Origin: Flavivirga spongiicola
Lineage (GTDB): Bacteria > Bacteroidota > Bacteroidia > Flavobacteriales > Flavobacteriaceae
Assembly (NCBI RefSeq): GCF_030540825.1
Contig: NZ_JAUOEO010000002.1
Coordinates: forward strand, 62,001 to 126,000
Length of the DNA stretch: 64,000 bases
Reading direction: 5' to 3'
The notes beneath the pieces are model-generated. The model was not told where the DNA came from. It was given only the letters and a program-made list of their open reading frames with translations, and ran no database searches. A program made the position numbers and the translations under genes. This document shows positions 9,451 to 18,105 of this stretch, piece after piece. How positions within the stretch are numbered: the first letter of the stretch is position 1; each line of letters begins with the position of its first letter.

Positions 9451-10551
9451 CTAACTATTTTCTGATTTAAAGTTTTTTGGGGTTTGTCCAGTATAGGATT
9501 TGAATACACGATTAAAGCTTGCTTTAGAATTAAATCCTGCGTCAAAAGCCAGGCTAAGTATTTTCAAGTGATCATTGTTTGGATCTTTCAATCGCTCCTT
9601 CATTTCCTCAACGCGGTATTCATTAATGAACTGGAAAAAGTTCTTTCCAAGCTCCTTGTTAATTGCATTCGAGATGACTCGTTTTGAAATATCTGCGGAC
9701 TCACCAAGATCAGAAAGAGATAACTCCGGGTTCCGGTACAGCTTATTGGATTCGATGATCGAACTTAACTTTTGAATCACTTCAGAGAGCTTATCATTGT
9801 CTTGTTCGTTTGGTTCTTCCTTTATATTGAAAACCTGACATGTTTGAGTTTGTTTGAAGCCGCTAATACTTAACCAATAGAGTACCCCTGAATAAATAAG
9901 TAGAATGAAGGCTCTTGGTTCGGTCCATTCCAAGGGAGCAAATTTCCCTCCAACGACCATGCCTGCGATGACAAAGATCAATATTAGGATAAAGGAACCT
10001 GCAGTTATTAGTATGAACTGATTCACCCAACGAAGATCAATTAGCTCGGTATACGAGATATTATTTAACAGTGAACCCTGGTATGATTTAACAAGTCGGA
10101 AAGAAAATATAAGGTAGATCATAACAGAGAGTATTGCTACAGATTCCAACAGTTCAGCTATATCGTGTATTAATGGCCAAGGGTTACTGTAGTGAGTAAA
10201 GGCATGATAGATGCTATGGAAATAGTTAAGAATTAATGGTGAAAAATGCCAGAGATCCTTTTTTCGAAATGCATCAGAACCTTCTGTAAGTGTCTTTATA
10301 TAGAAATAAAATGCAGGGCCAATCCAATATGATAAGGAGAAGGGGAGCCAAGAGAGCCACTGATAGGTATTCCATATGGATATATCCAAAATGAACGGTG
10401 TAAACGTTAGGCACATAGAAAAAATGGTCAGGGAGAGAAAGCGATTAGCCCGCCGATTTTCATTCTTTTCAAAGAGCAGAAAAGCAAACACAAACCCATT
10501 GATTACTGAGCATACGGTTACTAGCTGTATAGGTGAAATCTCAAAATGCAT
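9451..10551 (-). CDS. AraC-family regulator with N-terminal membrane domain
   Basis: 366 residues. The first 230 form about seven hydrophobic segments, and the C-terminal 110 form an AraC/XylS double helix-turn-helix: LSLSDLGESADISKRVISNA, then LAFDAGFNSKASFNRVFKSY and TGQTPKNF. This matches the flavobacterial group of membrane-anchored AraC regulators. The ATG at 10551 is only 7 bases from the unit boundary (GTTGTAA-ATG), so the unit would bring its own start codon but little leader. It probably acts on the adjacent hydrolase gene 109 bases downstream; this is inferred from adjacency. G+C content is raised, as in that gene. Confidence 0.88.
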   Translation of the reverse strand: MHFEISPIQLVTVCSVINGFVFAFLLFEKNENRRANRFLSLTIFSMCLTFTPFILDISIWNTYQWLSWLPFSLSYWIGPAFYFYIKTLTEGSDAFRKKDLWHFSPLILNYFHSIYHAFTHYSNPWPLIHDIAELLESVAILSVMIYLIFSFRLVKSYQGSLLNNISYTELIDLRWVNQFILITAGSFILILIFVIAGMVVGGKFAPLEWTEPRAFILLIYSGVLYWLSISGFKQTQTCQVFNIKEEPNEQDNDKLSEVIQKLSSIIESNKLYRNPELSLSDLGESADISKRVISNAINKELGKNFFQFINEYRVEEMKERLKDPNNDHLKILSLAFDAGFNSKASFNRVFKSYTGQTPKNFKSENS

Positions 10552-10688
10552 TTACAACGTGTATGTATGGTTAGTTGCATTGGCTGGAACTAAGTTAGCA
10601 AAAGAAAACAAACCAGAGGAAAATTCGTAAGATTTTCCGAGCACACACAGAACCAGCAATTGACTATAGGACACGTTGTTAGCATTAG
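10548..10688 (-). repeat. attC-like site C (class 1)
   Basis: Left tip GCATTTACAAC belongs to unit 3 and matches GTTGTAATGC at 7657 with a one-base bulge; right tip GTTAGCATTAG (10678-10688) starts unit 4. The middle has CAAACCAGAGGAAAAT and an inner hairpin GGAAAAT...ATTTTCC. The stop codon of the next gene (10685-10687) lies inside the right tip. Confidence 0.7.
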
Positions 10689-12118
10689 TTTAGTTTCTCA
10701 ATTTCAGTTAACATTATTTTTGCATTATCATTTTCAGGGTTCAAGTCTAAAGATTTTTTATAATTCTGTTTAGCTAAATCATATTGTTTCTTAACAAAAT
10801 AAGCTTCAGCAAGACTATCAAATGCATTTGATGAGTTTGAATGTTCTTCGGTAAGTAATCTAAATATTGATATTGCATTATCTAACTGATTATTTGACAA
10901 ATAATAATAACCTGTTTCATTTAGTGCTCTTTCAAAACTTATTTTTTTATTTTCACTTTTTTTCTGCTTATATATCTTTAATGCATCATTATAGTTATTT
11001 AACATAAAAGCTAGTCTAATATCTTCATTGAGCATTCTGTCCTTTCTAATTAGAGTAGTATCTGATAAGCCAGAAATATAAGTAATAGCATTACCAATGA
11101 CTGGGCTATTTCTAAATCCGTTTGACAAAATAATTATGGTCAAATCCTTGTCCATAAACTTCATTAAAGCACTTACTCCACCACCTGCAAATCCAAAATA
11201 CTGTTTGTCTTCTGGCCCATAAATTCCCCAACTATATCCAAAAGGAATATTATGATTATTAAACACATATGGTGTCATCATTTGACGTTTCGTTTCTTGA
11301 TTGACTAATTGATTTTGATCTAATTTATTATTCCATTTTAGCAATGTGTTTAAATTTATATTTAAACCATTACCAGCAATGGACCTAGATCCAGCGTTGA
11401 ATGTACTTGTTTCATAAGCATTGTATTCTTTATTGAATTGATATTTTGATACTCGATTAGGTATAACAACTAAACTATTGGAAGCATAAATTACTTGATG
11501 ACTATCTTCATTAAATTGATTTTCTTTAATAAAATTCTCAAATTTTTGGCTTGTAACTTTTTCGATGATTAATTTAAGAAACCAAAAATTTGTTTGATTG
11601 TACTCGTGTCGATATCCTTTTTTAAAATGTAGCGGTTCTTTAGCCATTTTTGAAATAAGCAATTGATTAGACGATTCACTATCAAAATTTTTATAATCTG
11701 GTAGTCCAGATGAATGCGTTAATAAATGCTCAATTTCTATGTCTTTCCATAATTGAGGAAGATTATCTATATATTTTGAAATTGGGTCGTCCAAAGTGAG
11801 TTTACCAATTTCTATTAACTGAAAAATTGCGACAGAAGTAACAATTTTAGAAGTAGAGTAAACCCGAAATAATGTGCTATCTGTTACAGGAATGCTATGA
11901 GCTAGATTCGCTAATCCGTAATTTTTTCTGTGAATAATCTCTCCATTTTGAATAACTGCAATAGCTAGCCCAGGAATTTCATCTGCTTTGATAAGTGTCG
12001 ATACATAATCATCTATTTTTTTGTTAAATTGTTTAGGCTTTTTTGTAGCCATATTTTTTGAACAAGATGTAATTATCATTAGATATAATACAAAAGGAAC
12101 TAAAAATTTGATTTTCAT
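10685..12118 (-). CDS. Lipoprotein serine hydrolase (class C beta-lactamase fold) with C-terminal TPR
   Basis: 477 residues with lipobox IITSC (C19). The beta-lactamase/penicillin-binding fold is shown by STSK at residues 88-91 (SxxK nucleophile motif), GKLTLDDPISKYI and THSSGLPDY. The YxN motif appears as HEYNQTNF, with Q where N is usual, and the third motif as GFAGGG in place of HxG/KTG, so catalysis may be altered. The last 110 residues contain TPR helices (NAFDSLAEAYFVKKQYDLA). Probably a periplasmic or surface-anchored peptidase/esterase; the substrate is unknown. First of four genes in unit 4, counted from the left. Confidence 0.85.
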   Translation of the reverse strand: MKIKFLVPFVLYLMIITSCSKNMATKKPKQFNKKIDDYVSTLIKADEIPGLAIAVIQNGEIIHRKNYGLANLAHSIPVTDSTLFRVYSTSKIVTSVAIFQLIEIGKLTLDDPISKYIDNLPQLWKDIEIEHLLTHSSGLPDYKNFDSESSNQLLISKMAKEPLHFKKGYRHEYNQTNFWFLKLIIEKVTSQKFENFIKENQFNEDSHQVIYASNSLVVIPNRVSKYQFNKEYNAYETSTFNAGSRSIAGNGLNINLNTLLKWNNKLDQNQLVNQETKRQMMTPYVFNNHNIPFGYSWGIYGPEDKQYFGFAGGGVSALMKFMDKDLTIIILSNGFRNSPVIGNAITYISGLSDTTLIRKDRMLNEDIRLAFMLNNYNDALKIYKQKKSENKKISFERALNETGYYYLSNNQLDNAISIFRLLTEEHSNSSNAFDSLAEAYFVKKQYDLAKQNYKKSLDLNPENDNAKIMLTEIEKLN

Positions 12119-12146
12119 TGTTTTATATTCTTATTTTTTGAATTCA

Positions 12147-12968
12147 TTAATTGATGTTATTCCAAATATCAAGATACATTTTCCAATTCTCCCCTTCTTT
12201 TTTCCAAACAATAACGTACTTACCGCTCCAATTACTTTGCTCTCCATTCTCTTTTACGGTAGTTCCTTGATATAGACCATAATCATACGCTGTATTTTCA
12301 ACAATTCTAATTTTATGTTGTGTTATTTTATGGTTTATCGTTTTTATACCTTTTGGAAGTGTCCAATATTTTAATATTGCTTCTTTCCCTTCTAATATTT
12401 CACCTCTTTGAGGGAATATTTTTGCATCATCTGTATAAGACTCTCCAATCATTTTATAATTGGACGTATTTACGTATTCAGAAAAGTTTTTGGTGTTTTC
12501 TATAATCTGCTTAATATGTTTTTCTTTTTCAATGTCAGTTTGACTATTTGATGTTTTTGGTTTTTTATAATATATTTTACTGACTATTTTCCATTCTCCA
12601 TCTATTTTTAATAGATTCATATAATCAATAAACGTAAATGTGGGGTATTCTATTTCTAGTTTTGCATTAGCTGTATTTCCAGAAACATTAATGTAAGAAA
12701 TTTGTGTTTTTCTATTTTGTTTAGGACCAGGCTTTATAACTCTTTTAAAAAAAGCCAACGCATTTACTTCTTTATATACTCCTTTTGAAATAAATTTCAT
12801 TGTAGCATCTTTATGGAATGCTTTTTTTAAAGTTTCAAAATCGTTATTTGTACCACCATCTAAATAATAGGAAACAGTTTTTTCTACGAGGTTATAATCA
12901 GTTTCTTGAGCAAAAGCATTTATTGAAACACTGATGCAAAGTAATAATGTTATGATTGTTGTTTTCAT
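12147..12968 (-). CDS. Exported protein with two NTF2/SnoaL-like domains
   Basis: 273 residues with a signal peptide (MKTTIITLLLCISVSINAFAQ, cleavage probably after AFA). The first half resembles the putative lumazine-binding NTF2-like family (FETLKKAFHKDATMKFI, then EWKIVSKIYY). The second half resembles a DUF4440/SnoaL-type domain (YTDDAKIFPQRGEILEGKEA, then WSGKYVIVWKKEGENWKMYL). Such tandem NTF2 folds bind small ligands, and no catalytic role can be named. It lies 28 bases from the serine hydrolase and 31 from the PfpI gene in the same orientation, consistent with one operon. Confidence 0.82.
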   Translation of the reverse strand: MKTTIITLLLCISVSINAFAQETDYNLVEKTVSYYLDGGTNNDFETLKKAFHKDATMKFISKGVYKEVNALAFFKRVIKPGPKQNRKTQISYINVSGNTANAKLEIEYPTFTFIDYMNLLKIDGEWKIVSKIYYKKPKTSNSQTDIEKEKHIKQIIENTKNFSEYVNTSNYKMIGESYTDDAKIFPQRGEILEGKEAILKYWTLPKGIKTINHKITQHKIRIVENTAYDYGLYQGTTVKENGEQSNWSGKYVIVWKKEGENWKMYLDIWNNIN

Positions 12969-12999
12969 ATTTTAAATATTTTAGTTTATTTATATTAAT

Positions 13000-13746
13000 T
13001 TATTTTTCCAGTAATTCTAACACTTTTTGTGCTACAGATGTTGAGGCTGAAGGATCTTGACCAGTGACCAACCTTCCATCAACAACATAGTGATTGTCCC
13101 ACCCTTCTTTAGAATAAATAAATTTTCCGCCATTATTTTTTATTACTTCTTCTATAGAAAAAGGAAACGTTTTATAGTAAGAAGCTGTTTTATTTTCGAA
13201 GACATCAGGAAAACCGTTTACTTGTTTTCCTTCATATAAAAACTTTCCGTTTGATAATTTCAAATTTACTATTCCTGCTGTACCATGGCAAATTGCTGAT
13301 ACAACTCCTTTGTTTTCATAAATAGTTTTTGAAATATGTTGAATTTCTTTATTTTCAGGAACGCCAAACATTGCGGCACCACCACCACTATAATAAACGA
13401 CTTTATAATCTACGGGATTAATAACTTTAGGATGAAGTGTGTTTTTAAGTAAATTCATAAAATCAGTATCGTATAGATACTTTTTCTGAATGCTGTCGGA
13501 TGTTTTTAGATAACCAATAGGAATAGCACCTCCTTTAGGGCTTACAAAATCTATTTTGTAACCTCTTTTTTTAAATACATCATAAGCCAAAACAATTTCG
13601 GAAAAATGATTAGCTGTATTTAAATTTGTACTTCCGTAAGTATGTTGATTAGATACTATGAAAAGTATTTTATCGTGCTTTTTCGGGGAGGTTTTACATC
13701 CTATTAAGATAGAAATGATTAATAAAAAAAATATTATTCTTCGCAT
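13000..13746 (-). CDS. DJ-1/PfpI-family lipoprotein (Hsp31-like)
   Basis: 248 residues with lipobox ILIGC (C17), so probably lipid-anchored, which is unusual for a family that is mostly cytosolic. The DJ-1/PfpI core is clear: the nucleophile elbow AICHGTAG with C153, the glycine-rich YYSGGGAAMFG, and the C-terminal VTGQDPSASTSVAQ. This order is typical of the class I glutamine-amidotransferase-like Hsp31/glyoxalase III branch. Activity (glyoxalase or deglycase) is only a family possibility. Cotranscription with the NTF2-like and serine-hydrolase genes is likely. Confidence 0.87.
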   Translation of the reverse strand: MRRIIFFLLIISILIGCKTSPKKHDKILFIVSNQHTYGSTNLNTANHFSEIVLAYDVFKKRGYKIDFVSPKGGAIPIGYLKTSDSIQKKYLYDTDFMNLLKNTLHPKVINPVDYKVVYYSGGGAAMFGVPENKEIQHISKTIYENKGVVSAICHGTAGIVNLKLSNGKFLYEGKQVNGFPDVFENKTASYYKTFPFSIEEVIKNNGGKFIYSKEGWDNHYVVDGRLVTGQDPSASTSVAQKVLELLEK

Positions 13747-13765
13747 ACGGTTTTAATTTACCACA

Positions 13766-13790
13766 ATATGCAATCATTCTTGTTAGCAAA
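13766..13790 (-). repeat. Possible decayed attC half-site inside unit 4
   Basis: The 89-base gap between the PfpI and AraC genes contains TGCAATCATTCTTGTTAGCA, which resembles the right half of class-1 sites (AGCAATTATTTTTACACGTTGTTAGCA, about 27 bases, read at 25658-25680 in site J). No left half or hairpin accompanies it. It may mark a lost cassette junction; the resemblance is short. Confidence 0.25.
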
Positions 13791-13835
13791 GGTTTTATAT
13801 TATAAATCCGAACTACTAATTGTAAATAAATACTT

Positions 13836-14885
13836 TTAATTGTCTCCTTTTTGGCTCTTTTCTTTTTTGTATTTAGCTGGTGTAGTTTCTGTTATCTTTT
13901 TGAAAGTTGTAAAAAAAGTAGATTTAGAGTTAAAACCACAATCATAGCCAATAGTTTCAATGGTGTATACATCACTTGAAATTAGCAACTGTTTTGCTTC
14001 TTCAATTCGAAGTTCGTTTATAAATAACGAAAATGATTTCCCTAAATTATCATTCAGAAGTTGCGATAATTGATGAGGTGGAATATTTAGTTGTTTAGCA
14101 ACATCTGACAATTTTAAATTGGGATTTTTGAAGAGCTTTTTATCCTTGATGATAGTTAATTTTTCTATAATTGATTTTACTTCTTCTCTATCAATTTTTT
14201 TATTCCCGTATTTTACTTTTTCATCAAAAAATAAGGTATTTTTATTCCTTTTAAACAACCATAATAAAACTAAAAGATAAAAAACAAATGAAAATGATAA
14301 TGCTCCAACAATATAAGATGTATAAGAACCAATATTATAAGAAAACCAAATAATTGATACTCCTGTAAAAATACTCAACAACCAAACCTCAATTTCATTG
14401 AGCTTTTTAGTTTTCGAGAATACTTTTTTTAGAATGTGTTTTAGTTGAAAACCAGTTATAATAATATAGATTAACCATTGTAAATAGATCCCTTTTATAA
14501 TGAATCTTGACCATAGTTCTTTATATGACCAATATGGATAAATTATTCCTAATATAATTAATAAGAATACTAATGGAACAATATGAATCAGCCATCTTTT
14601 AGGTGTTGTTTCTTTTAATGTAGATACAATGTACAGGTACAATGCTGGACCTATTAAAACACAAGCAGAAAGGCCAATTTGAATAAAAGTTACTGATAGT
14701 TTTTGATTAAAGTAAAAAAAAACAGATTTGATAATTCTTATACTTAAAACAAATAACAGTAATGATAAAAAATAGTTTGTAAATTTCTTATACTTTGTTG
14801 AGTAAGCAAAATATATGCTTAATAAAAGGCCATTAAATGCTCCTAATGCACTTAAAAAGAAGATAATTTGATTTTCAAAATTCAT
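13836..14885 (-). CDS. AraC-family regulator with N-terminal membrane domain
   Basis: 349 residues. About seven hydrophobic segments are followed by a C-terminal AraC HTH pair: LKLSDVAKQLNIPPHQLSQL, then IGYDCGFNSKSTFFTTFKKI and TETTPAKYKKE. Same architecture as the regulator at 9451-10551 but clearly diverged, so not a recent duplicate. It starts 35 bases from the unit boundary and lies upstream of the PfpI, NTF2-like and serine-hydrolase genes, which it could regulate. Confidence 0.88.
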   Translation of the reverse strand: MNFENQIIFFLSALGAFNGLLLSIYFAYSTKYKKFTNYFLSLLLFVLSIRIIKSVFFYFNQKLSVTFIQIGLSACVLIGPALYLYIVSTLKETTPKRWLIHIVPLVFLLIILGIIYPYWSYKELWSRFIIKGIYLQWLIYIIITGFQLKHILKKVFSKTKKLNEIEVWLLSIFTGVSIIWFSYNIGSYTSYIVGALSFSFVFYLLVLLWLFKRNKNTLFFDEKVKYGNKKIDREEVKSIIEKLTIIKDKKLFKNPNLKLSDVAKQLNIPPHQLSQLLNDNLGKSFSLFINELRIEEAKQLLISSDVYTIETIGYDCGFNSKSTFFTTFKKITETTPAKYKKEKSQKGDN

Positions 14886-14910
14886 TTAATGACATTCAGT
14901 TGTTCAAAAT

Positions 14911-15053
14911 TACTTACAACGAGTTCGTGTATGGTTAGTTGCGTTGGCTAGAACTAAGTTAGCAAAAATGGAACGAACCAGAGGAAATTCCGAAGGAATT
15001 TCCAAGTCGGCAAGCACTAGCAATTGATTAGGACACGTTGTTAGCAACTGTTA
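14911..15053 (-). repeat. attC-like site D (class 1)
   Basis: Left tip ACTTACAACG (unit 4), right tip GTTAGCAACTGTTA at 15040-15053 (unit 5). Middle GGAACGAACCAGAGG and a perfect inner hairpin GGAAATTCC-GAA-GGAATTTCC. The two tips of this element are not complementary to each other, but the right tip matches the far end of unit 5 in 13 of 14 bases. The stop codon of the phosphatase gene lies inside the right tip. Confidence 0.75.
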
Positions 15054-16223
15054 CATTTCGTCTTTCTTTCCATCAGCAATCACACGATAGTATTTATCGT
15101 TTTCAATTAGCAAGCCTTCAGATTTTCCACTTGGCCAGTTTTTGTGATAGTCTTTTGGGTGATGAACGTCAATTGCTATAACTTTTCCATTGTATTGTCT
15201 GTTCACTTTTGATTGAAGTGTATGACCAACAACAATAGATTTAGCCTTGAATTTATTCAACCCTTTTTCTACCTCTTCTTGAGATAAGTCCTCTTTAAAA
15301 TATCCTCTATACCAACAAATTCCAGTTTTGGTTGATGTCAATAAACTTTCAGTTGTCTTTTCTGTTTTTGGATAATAAGGCGTGTAGTAATTATTTCGTA
15401 TTAGTTGATTAATTTCATTCAAACTTAATTTTGTAGCTGCAATTTCAGGATGTAATCCTCCGTGAGCAAAAAGGTTTCCATTAATTTTTTCTATTGAATT
15501 TTTACTCGACAACCATTTTCCTAAAAATGAATTTGAATTATACAATTCGCTTTGCAATTTTCCTAAAATGTTGCTTACACCAAGATACTTTTCTGCTGAT
15601 GCTCTATAATTTCCTTGCATGTTTTTCAGTTCGTGATTTCCAATAATAAAATGAACAAAACCACCATGTTTTTCTGCTTCTTGTTCCAGTTTGTATATAA
15701 ACCACAGTACTTGTGTAACAGACCAACCGCGATCTACAAAATCGCCAACCAATACTAAATGTCCTTTCCCAAATGTCCAATTTAAATCAGCATCAATTAC
15801 GTTGGTATTGATTAGAAAATCTCTAAATGCTTTATAACCACCTTCAATATCAGAAATTGCAACAATAGGATTCCCGTCATTATAAGTCGTTTTTGGAATC
15901 TTAAAATCTGATTTGATTTTAAAATTAAAACTTGTGGAATCAATTTGAAAATAACTAGATATTGAAACTTCTGAATTAATAGCGTATTCCTTTTTATCCA
16001 CATAAAATCCATCAGCTTTATTCCCTTTTACATAATTTATATTTAAAATGCTGTCATTTTTATAGAAAACATAAGGACCTTCATTATCTATGTTATACAT
16101 TAAAGGATGATCTGCATAATGTAAAGAAGCACCATGATAAAGACCAAATGCAATTGCTAAACATCCTAATACTAGGATGGTTGATAAAATATGTTTTAAG
16201 TATCTTAATATTCGTTTTTTCAT
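15051..16223 (-). CDS. Membrane-anchored PPP-type metallophosphoesterase
   Basis: 390 residues with one N-terminal membrane helix (about residues 12-28), the catalytic part then facing the periplasm. Metal-binding motifs of calcineurin-like/PPP phosphatases are in order: SDIEGG (124-129, in place of GDxHG), GDFVDRG (160-166), GNHE (195-198), then FAHGG and GHT. The E in place of H in the first motif is the main departure. The substrate may be a phosphoprotein or small phosphoester and cannot be told from sequence. It shares unit 5 with a divergent two-component pair. Confidence 0.86.
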   Translation of the reverse strand: MKKRILRYLKHILSTILVLGCLAIAFGLYHGASLHYADHPLMYNIDNEGPYVFYKNDSILNINYVKGNKADGFYVDKKEYAINSEVSISSYFQIDSTSFNFKIKSDFKIPKTTYNDGNPIVAISDIEGGYKAFRDFLINTNVIDADLNWTFGKGHLVLVGDFVDRGWSVTQVLWFIYKLEQEAEKHGGFVHFIIGNHELKNMQGNYRASAEKYLGVSNILGKLQSELYNSNSFLGKWLSSKNSIEKINGNLFAHGGLHPEIAATKLSLNEINQLIRNNYYTPYYPKTEKTTESLLTSTKTGICWYRGYFKEDLSQEEVEKGLNKFKAKSIVVGHTLQSKVNRQYNGKVIAIDVHHPKDYHKNWPSGKSEGLLIENDKYYRVIADGKKDEM

Positions 16224-16251
16224 TTCTGTTATTTTTTGAATTATTTTTAAG

Positions 16252-16259
16252 CAAAACTA
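16252..16259 (-). promoter_or_regulatory. Candidate -7 box for the phosphatase gene
   Basis: Minus-strand TAGTTTTG fits the Bacteroidota -7 consensus TAnnTTTG and lies 29 bases before the start codon at 16223. I see no TTG at the expected -33 distance, so support is weak. Confidence 0.3.
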
Positions 16260-16376
16260 ATTTCTAACTTTAGGTAATTAAAATAACTGGGATAAACTGA
16301 TTCTTACGAGTGACACAAAAATTGTTTCTGTGTTTAAAGTGATTTTGTAACACTTTTAACTAATTTGAACACGCTT

Positions 16377-16399
16377 AAAAGGTTGTTTGTCAACCTTTT
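16377..16399. terminator. Hairpin between divergent genes in unit 5
   Basis: Perfect 9-bp stem AAAAGGTTG/CAACCTTTT with loop TTTGT and T-runs on both strands. It lies between the divergent phosphatase and histidine-kinase genes, where a terminator has no obvious upstream transcript. It might insulate the two promoters or act as a leader hairpin of the kinase gene. Confidence 0.45.
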
Positions 16400-16433
16400 T
16401 TGATAGTATGTTTTATCAACTTACTTTTACCAA

Positions 16434-17249
16434 ATGATATTCAATATAAATAGAAAAAAATGGATTATAATTGTTGTAATTGCGAGTATAACTGCACTTA
16501 TTCCAATACTAATAACTGCTTTTGAATTAATTACTACAGAAAAAGAATCGGTTATTTTTTTAGAAGGTTATCCAACCTCAATTAGTACACTTTTTCTTTT
16601 GTACTACTTATTTATAATTATTCTTGGCGTTTCTTGGTTTATAAAACAAATCATTTCATTAATCAAATTAAAAAATGAAAAAGCAAAAACAGAATTACTG
16701 CATTTAAAAAGCCAAGTGAATCCACATTTCTTTTTTAATACATTGAACAACTTATATGGATTGGTTGGAACTGATGTAAAAAAAGCACAAAAATTGATAT
16801 TAAAACTATCAGAAACGATGCGATATAGCATTTACGAAGGCGAACGAGATTTCGTTACTTTGAAAGAAGAAGTTGATTATTTAAACAATTATATTGAGCT
16901 TCATAAAATGCGCTATCACAAAGAAATTGATATACAGTTTGAAGTTCAAATTGAAGACGAATACAATGTAATGCCATTACTTTATATTATTCTATTAGAA
17001 AATGCCTTTAAACACGGTTTAGAGAATTTACATGAAGATGCTTATATTCATCTTAAAATGAAGACAAAGAAAAATGAGGTGTTTTTTGAAATAGAGAATA
17101 ATTTCGATATTTCACAACCAAAAGAAAACAACGGAATTGGATTGAAAAATTTAAAAAGAAGATTAGAATTGGTGTATCCCCAAAAACATACCTTAACCTT
17201 TTCTACAATAGAAAATGTATATAAAGCACAATTAACATTGCAGTTATGA
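16434..17249 (+). CDS. LytS/YehU-type sensor histidine kinase
   Basis: 271 residues with two membrane helices (about 10-30 and 50-70) followed by the His_kinase domain. The phospho-acceptor is in QVNPHFFFNTLNNL with H98, and the ATP-binding part shows LLYIILLENAFKHG and NNGIGLKNLKRRLEL. Its stop overlaps the next start in ATGA, so it is translationally coupled to the response regulator. It is encoded on the plus strand, opposite to the orientation of the array, and has little extracellular sensor region. Confidence 0.93.
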   Translation: MIFNINRKKWIIIVVIASITALIPILITAFELITTEKESVIFLEGYPTSISTLFLLYYLFIIILGVSWFIKQIISLIKLKNEKAKTELLHLKSQVNPHFFFNTLNNLYGLVGTDVKKAQKLILKLSETMRYSIYEGERDFVTLKEEVDYLNNYIELHKMRYHKEIDIQFEVQIEDEYNVMPLLYIILLENAFKHGLENLHEDAYIHLKMKTKKNEVFFEIENNFDISQPKENNGIGLKNLKRRLELVYPQKHTLTFSTIENVYKAQLTLQL

Positions 17250-17944
17250 TTAAATATTTAATTATTGATGACGAGTATATAGCTCATGATATAGTAAAAG
17301 GCTACTGTGATTTATTGCCAAATATGCAGTTAATGAAGAATTGCTATAATGCTTTAGAAGCTATTGAATATTTGAATGAAAATGCAGTTGATTTAATTTT
17401 TTTAGATTTAAATATGCCAAAACTAAAAGGTTTTGAATTTTTAAAAACATTGTCTTTACCTCCAAAAGTAATAGTAACAACTGCATATAAAGAATTTGCG
17501 ATTGAAGGTTATGAGCTTAATATTTCAGATTATTTATTAAAACCATTTTCTTTTGAACGTTTTTTAAAAGCGATTAATAAAACCGTAAGTTCAACAAGCA
17601 AAACAACACATTCCATTTTAGAAAAAAAAGTGTCAGTTTCTGATAGTATTTTTCTTAGAAGTAGTAAGAAGTATATTCAAGTAACAATTGATACTATTCA
17701 ATATGTTGAAGCTGCAGGAAATTACACAAAAGTGATTACAACTGATGAAATAATTACAGTTAGAGAAAAATTTTCAGACGCTTTAGAATTATTTAGCGAT
17801 TTAGATTTTATACAAGTCCACAAATCGTTTGCAGTATCAAAAAAGCACATAAAGAGTATTGAAGGTAATCGAATTTTTATTTCTGAATATATTATTCCTA
17901 TTGGGAAAACTTATAAATCAAATATTATTCAATTATTGAAGTAG
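17246..17944 (+). CDS. LytTR-type response regulator
   Basis: 232 residues. Receiver domain with acidic pocket IIDDE (7-10) and phospho-acceptor D54 in FLDLNMPK, a conserved threonine in VTTAYKEFA, and a lysine in LLKPFSFERF. The C-terminal LytTR DNA-binding domain is marked by IFLRSSKKYIQV, IQYVEAAGNYTKV and FIQVHKSFAVSKKHI. It pairs with the kinase immediately upstream. Targets are unknown; the divergent phosphatase gene in the same unit is one candidate. Confidence 0.94.
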   Translation: MIKYLIIDDEYIAHDIVKGYCDLLPNMQLMKNCYNALEAIEYLNENAVDLIFLDLNMPKLKGFEFLKTLSLPPKVIVTTAYKEFAIEGYELNISDYLLKPFSFERFLKAINKTVSSTSKTTHSILEKKVSVSDSIFLRSSKKYIQVTIDTIQYVEAAGNYTKVITTDEIITVREKFSDALELFSDLDFIQVHKSFAVSKKHIKSIEGNRIFISEYIIPIGKTYKSNIIQLLK

Positions 17945-17956
17945 TTTGTTTGACTC

Positions 17957-18100
17957 TAATAGTTGCTAACGTTGTTGTGTATGGTTAGCTGCGTGGTTAA
18001 GCAACTAATTTAGCAAAAATGGAACGAACCAGAGGAAATTCCGAAGGAATTTCCACGTAGGCTATTACCAAGCAATTAATTATACACAGTGTTACCTGTT
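17957..18100 (-). repeat. attC-like site E (class 1)
   Basis: Left tip TAATAGTTGCTAAC (17957-17970, unit 5), right tip GTTACCTGTT (18091-18100, unit 6). Middle block TTAGCAAAAATGGAACGAAC and inner hairpin GGAAATTCC-GAA-GGAATTTCC are identical to site D. Arms GTGTATGGTTAGCTGC and GCAATTAATTATACAC pair with 12 Watson-Crick and 3 G-T pairs in the plus strand. Confidence 0.75.
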
Positions 18101-18105
18101 GGCTT

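Noticed and set aside
10376..10630. 84-residue plus-strand frame overlapping the AraC gene and site C
   Set aside because: Antisense to a well-supported gene and continuing into the repeat; no coding signs.
14985..15010. Inner hairpins of the sites as ordinary intrinsic terminators
   Set aside because: No T-run follows the stems, and the conserved outer arms and tip matching are not explained by termination.
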